Source: VGEM01 sp033764265 (GTDB lineage Bacteria; Pseudomonadota; Alphaproteobacteria; Rhodospirillales; Rhodospirillaceae). Taken from it: a stretch of DNA of 7,293 nt. Positions 5,719 to 7,293 of the stretch are shown here, piece after piece. The notes beneath the pieces are model-generated. The model was not told where the DNA came from. It searched no databases and saw only the letters and a program-made list of their open reading frames with translations. The translations under genes and the position numbers were made by a program. Numbering within the stretch: position 1 is the stretch's first letter; every line of letters starts with the position of its first letter. Where the stretch lies: contig JANRJB010000178.1 of NCBI GenBank assembly GCA_033764265.1, positions 1 through 7,293 on the forward strand, written 5' to 3'.

Positions 5719-6909
5719 TTACGCCGAAAGCTCGGCGCAGGCCTTCTCCAGAATTGCGATCGCCGCGTCGATCTCGGCGTCGCCGATGACCAGCGGCGGC
5801 AGCAGTCGCACGACATTGTCGCCGCCAACCACCGCCAGCATGCCGTGGGCGAACAGCGTGGCGACCACGTCGCCGTTGGGAATGACGCACTTCAGGCCGA
5901 TCATCAGCCCCTTGCCGCGGACCTCGCTGAACACCTTGGGATACTTCGCGACCAGCGCGCGCAGCCGCGGCCACAATTTGGCGGCGGTGGCGTTGACATG
6001 ATCGAGGAAGCCCGGTGCCAACATCACGTCCATCACCGCGTTGGCCGCGGCCATGGCCAGCGGATTGCCGCCGAAGGTGGACCCATGGGTGCCCGCGACC
6101 ATGAACTTGGCGGCGCGTTCGGTGGCCAGGCACGCGCCGACCGGAAAGCCGCCGCCCAGCCCCTTTGCCAGCGCCATGATGTCGGGCGCGACACCCGACC
6201 ATTCATGGGCGAACAGCTTGCCGGTGCGCGCCAGCCCACACTGGACTTCGTCGAAGATCAGCAGCAGGCCGAACTCGTCGGCGACCGCGCGCAGACCCTT
6301 CATGTACTCGACATCGGCCGGCACGATGCCGCCCTCGCCCTGGATCGGCTCGACCACGATGCCGGCGGTGGCCGGTCCGATGGCGGCGCGCAGTTCATTC
6401 AGGTTGCCGAAAGCGACCTGGTCGAAGCCGTCGACCTTCGGCGCGAAGCCGTCGAGGTGCTTGTCCTGGCCGCCGGCGGCGATGGTGGCGAGCGTTCGGC
6501 CATGAAAGGCGCCGCGCGCGGTGATCACGCGATACTTGTCTTTTGCGCCGGGAACTTTATCCGCCTGGGCCTGATGAAAGCGCCGCGTGGTCTTGATCGC
6601 GCACTCCATGGCCTCGGCCCCGGAGTTGCAGAAGAACACCGTGTCGGCGAAGGAATTGGCGATCAGGCGCGCGGCCAGCTTTTCCTGTCCGGCGATGCGG
6701 TACAGGTTCGAGGTGTGCCAGACCTTGCCGATCTGATCGGTCAGGGCCGACACCAGGTGCGGATGGGCATGACCGAGCGCGGTGACGGCGATGCCCGCGC
6801 CGAAATCGAGGTAGCGTCGTCCGTCGGCGGCGAACAGCCAGGCGCCCTGGCCCCGTTCGAACACCACGTCGGTCCTCGCATAGGTCGGCATCACCGCGGC
6901 AATCGTCAT
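5719..6909 (-). CDS. argD: Acetylornithine aminotransferase (PLP-dependent)
   Basis: This 396-residue class-III aminotransferase is expected to interconvert N-acetylglutamate 5-semialdehyde and N-acetylornithine using glutamate, the step before ornithine is released for ArgF. Some ArgD enzymes also serve as succinyl-DAP aminotransferase in lysine synthesis. Visible landmarks are YLDFGAGIAVTALGHAHP (33-50), NSGAEAMECAIK (95-106) contacting the PLP phosphate, AFHGRT (134-139), EPIQGEGG (187-194), FDEVQCGLARTG (219-230) with Asp220 on the pyridine nitrogen, Lys249 in ALAKGLGGGFP as the Schiff-base lysine, and HGSTFGGNPLA (275-285). The ATG at 6909 has GGAAGAG (complement of 6916-6922) upstream. 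The frame is open 50 codons further to 7059, but that part runs through a terminator-like hairpin and does not resemble ArgD. It is the first gene of the minus-strand operon. Confidence 0.95.
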   Translation of the reverse strand: MTIAAVMPTYARTDVVFERGQGAWLFAADGRRYLDFGAGIAVTALGHAHPHLVSALTDQIGKVWHTSNLYRIAGQEKLAARLIANSFADTVFFCNSGAEAMECAIKTTRRFHQAQADKVPGAKDKYRVITARGAFHGRTLATIAAGGQDKHLDGFAPKVDGFDQVAFGNLNELRAAIGPATAGIVVEPIQGEGGIVPADVEYMKGLRAVADEFGLLLIFDEVQCGLARTGKLFAHEWSGVAPDIMALAKGLGGGFPVGACLATERAAKFMVAGTHGSTFGGNPLAMAAANAVMDVMLAPGFLDHVNATAAKLWPRLRALVAKYPKVFSEVRGKGLMIGLKCVIPNGDVVATLFAHGMLAVVGGDNVVRLLPPLVIGDAEIDAAIAILEKACAELSA

Positions 6910-7020
6910 GACACGCTCTTCCGCAACCCTTCCGTTGAACACCGTCGAAATCGCACCGTCCCGCAACGGCGTCGCCCCCCGGACCCGGCTGGGTCCCGGC
7001 GCAAAGCCACGCGATCCCGG

Positions 7021-7051
7021 AAAAAAATTCGGGCGGCGCCCTGCACCGCCC
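7021..7051 (-). terminator. Intrinsic terminator upstream of argD
   Basis: On the minus strand GGGCGG (complement of 7046-7051) pairs with CCGCCC (complement of 7031-7036) across a nine-base loop. GAA and then seven T (complement of 7021-7027) follow. The arrangement is a standard Rho-independent terminator for leftward transcription. No gene lies between it and the window edge, so it either ends a leftward transcript coming from beyond 7293 or acts inside the argD leader as an attenuator. Read on the plus strand the T tract is absent. Confidence 0.65.
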
Positions 7052-7083
7052 TTCAACACAACGCTTATCGCAACTTCGGGTAT

Positions 7084-7111
7084 TGATTACGCCAAGCGCG
7101 GCGGAAGTCAA
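7084..7111 (-). promoter_or_regulatory. Candidate leftward promoter for the argD operon
   Basis: On the minus strand TTGACT (complement of 7106-7111) and TAATCA (complement of 7084-7089) are 16 bases apart. The -35 is strong and the -10 poor. If real, transcription would begin near 7077, about 26 bases before the terminator hairpin, leaving a ~168-base leader to argD. No better promoter was seen between the terminator and argD. Confidence 0.3.
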
Positions 7112-7128
7112 CGCCCCAGAGCAGGCGG

Positions 7129-7204
7129 CTAGTGGTCCGATTCCAACATTCGCATCCCGGTTCAGGGCGCAATCCTGCGAATGTTGGAATCAAAGGACCA
7201 CTAG
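7129..7204 (+). repeat. Long palindromic hairpin repeat, copy A
   Basis: The left arm is CTAGTGGTCC (7129-7138) followed by GATTCCAACATTCGCA (7139-7154). The right arm is its exact reverse complement (7176-7191 and 7195-7204), interrupted only by an unpaired AAA (7192-7194). This gives 26 Watson-Crick pairs and a 21-base loop (7155-7175). No T tract follows on either strand, so it is not a plain terminator. It has the same architecture as the neighbouring copy B in the opposite orientation, which identifies it as a repeat family member rather than a chance palindrome. Related ideas are REP/BIME elements or a MITE; the family is not one I recognise. Confidence 0.88.
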
Positions 7205-7218
7205 AAATTCATGATTTG

Positions 7219-7293
7219 AGTGGAGCTTTGGATTTGACATTCGCTTCTCGGTTTCGCTGCAAAGGGGGATGCGAATGTCAAATCCGCTCCACT
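7219..7293 (-). repeat. Long palindromic hairpin repeat, copy B (inverted)
   Basis: AGTGGAGC (7219-7226) pairs with GCTCCACT (7286-7293) and GGATTTGACATTCGC (7230-7244) pairs with 7271-7285. An unpaired TTT (7227-7229) corresponds to AAA on the minus strand, and the loop is 26 bases (7245-7270). Read on the minus strand it aligns without gaps to the arms of copy A, sharing AGTGG at the start and ACATTCGCATCCC (complement of 7266-7278; 7146-7158 in A). The two copies are tail to tail, 14 bases apart. The element ends on the last base of the window, so its outer arm may continue beyond it. Confidence 0.88.

Larger units (their letters stand above)
6910..7128. other. Non-coding argD upstream region
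   Basis: No credible gene lies here on either strand. Besides the promoter candidate and terminator listed separately, it contains a six-base-pair GC hairpin, GGACCC (6981-6986) with GGGTCC (6991-6996) around a GGCT loop. This hairpin lacks a T tract and so is not an obvious terminator. I see no convincing ArgR operator or known arginine-responsive RNA element. Confidence 0.5.

Noticed and set aside
4821..5789. A 322-codon plus-strand open frame antisense to argF
   Set aside because: The same GC-rich shadow effect; composition is low in hydrophobic core residues and argF on the other strand is complete with all motifs.
6910..7059. 50-residue N-terminal extension of argD
   Set aside because: It reads through the terminator hairpin T tract, does not resemble ArgD, and the ATG at 6909 has a good ribosome site and the family-typical N-terminus.
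5569..7086. A 505-codon plus-strand open frame antisense to argD and argF
   Set aside because: It is the mirror of strongly recognisable argD/argF coding sequence in high-GC DNA. Its translation is Arg/Gly/Ala/His-rich without any domain, and it lacks a convincing start.
7129..7293. The two palindromes as ordinary transcription terminators
   Set aside because: No T tract follows either hairpin on either strand, and the stems are much longer than needed; the shared bulge and covariation fit a repeat element better.
7129..7293. The palindrome pair as a CRISPR array or integron cassette sites
   Set aside because: There are only two units in opposite orientation with a 14-base spacer, and no cas or integrase gene or integron core-site motif is visible in the window.

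Overview
The window looks like a chromosomal segment of a high-GC alphaproteobacterium. Three things suggest this: a SAM-II (metA-type) riboswitch in front of metZ, the metZ-apaG / hslO-argF-argD neighbourhood, and the protein sequences themselves. A Rhodospirillales- or Reyranella-like lineage is plausible, but this is inference and the genus cannot be fixed without a search.

Layout, left to right. Positions 1-540 hold the 3' end of a Sel1-repeat protein gene and a small two-helix membrane protein, both on the plus strand. Positions 552-686 form a regulatory module: a sigma70-like promoter, a SAM-II riboswitch with its pseudoknot, and an intrinsic terminator. This module controls metZ (738-1931), a methionine-pathway enzyme. 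apaG (2030-2422) and folE (2563-3201, GTP cyclohydrolase I) follow on the same strand; folE may have its own promoter. Convergent to these, on the minus strand and read from right to left, is a probable operon argD - argF - hslO - small exported protein (6909 down to 3217). It has short gaps and a 16-nt argF/hslO overlap. It joins two arginine-biosynthesis enzymes to the redox-activated chaperone Hsp33 and an uncharacterised secreted protein.

The non-coding right end (6910-7293) contains the argD upstream region, with a weak promoter candidate and a clear minus-strand intrinsic terminator between it and argD. Beyond that lie two long imperfect palindromes (7129-7204 and 7219-7293). They are diverged copies of one hairpin element in opposite orientation. 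Seven base differences between the copies are all compensated on the opposite arm, and both keep an unpaired AAA at the same place. This palindrome pair is the most unusual signal in the window; the coding genes are otherwise recognisable housekeeping genes plus two small unknowns.
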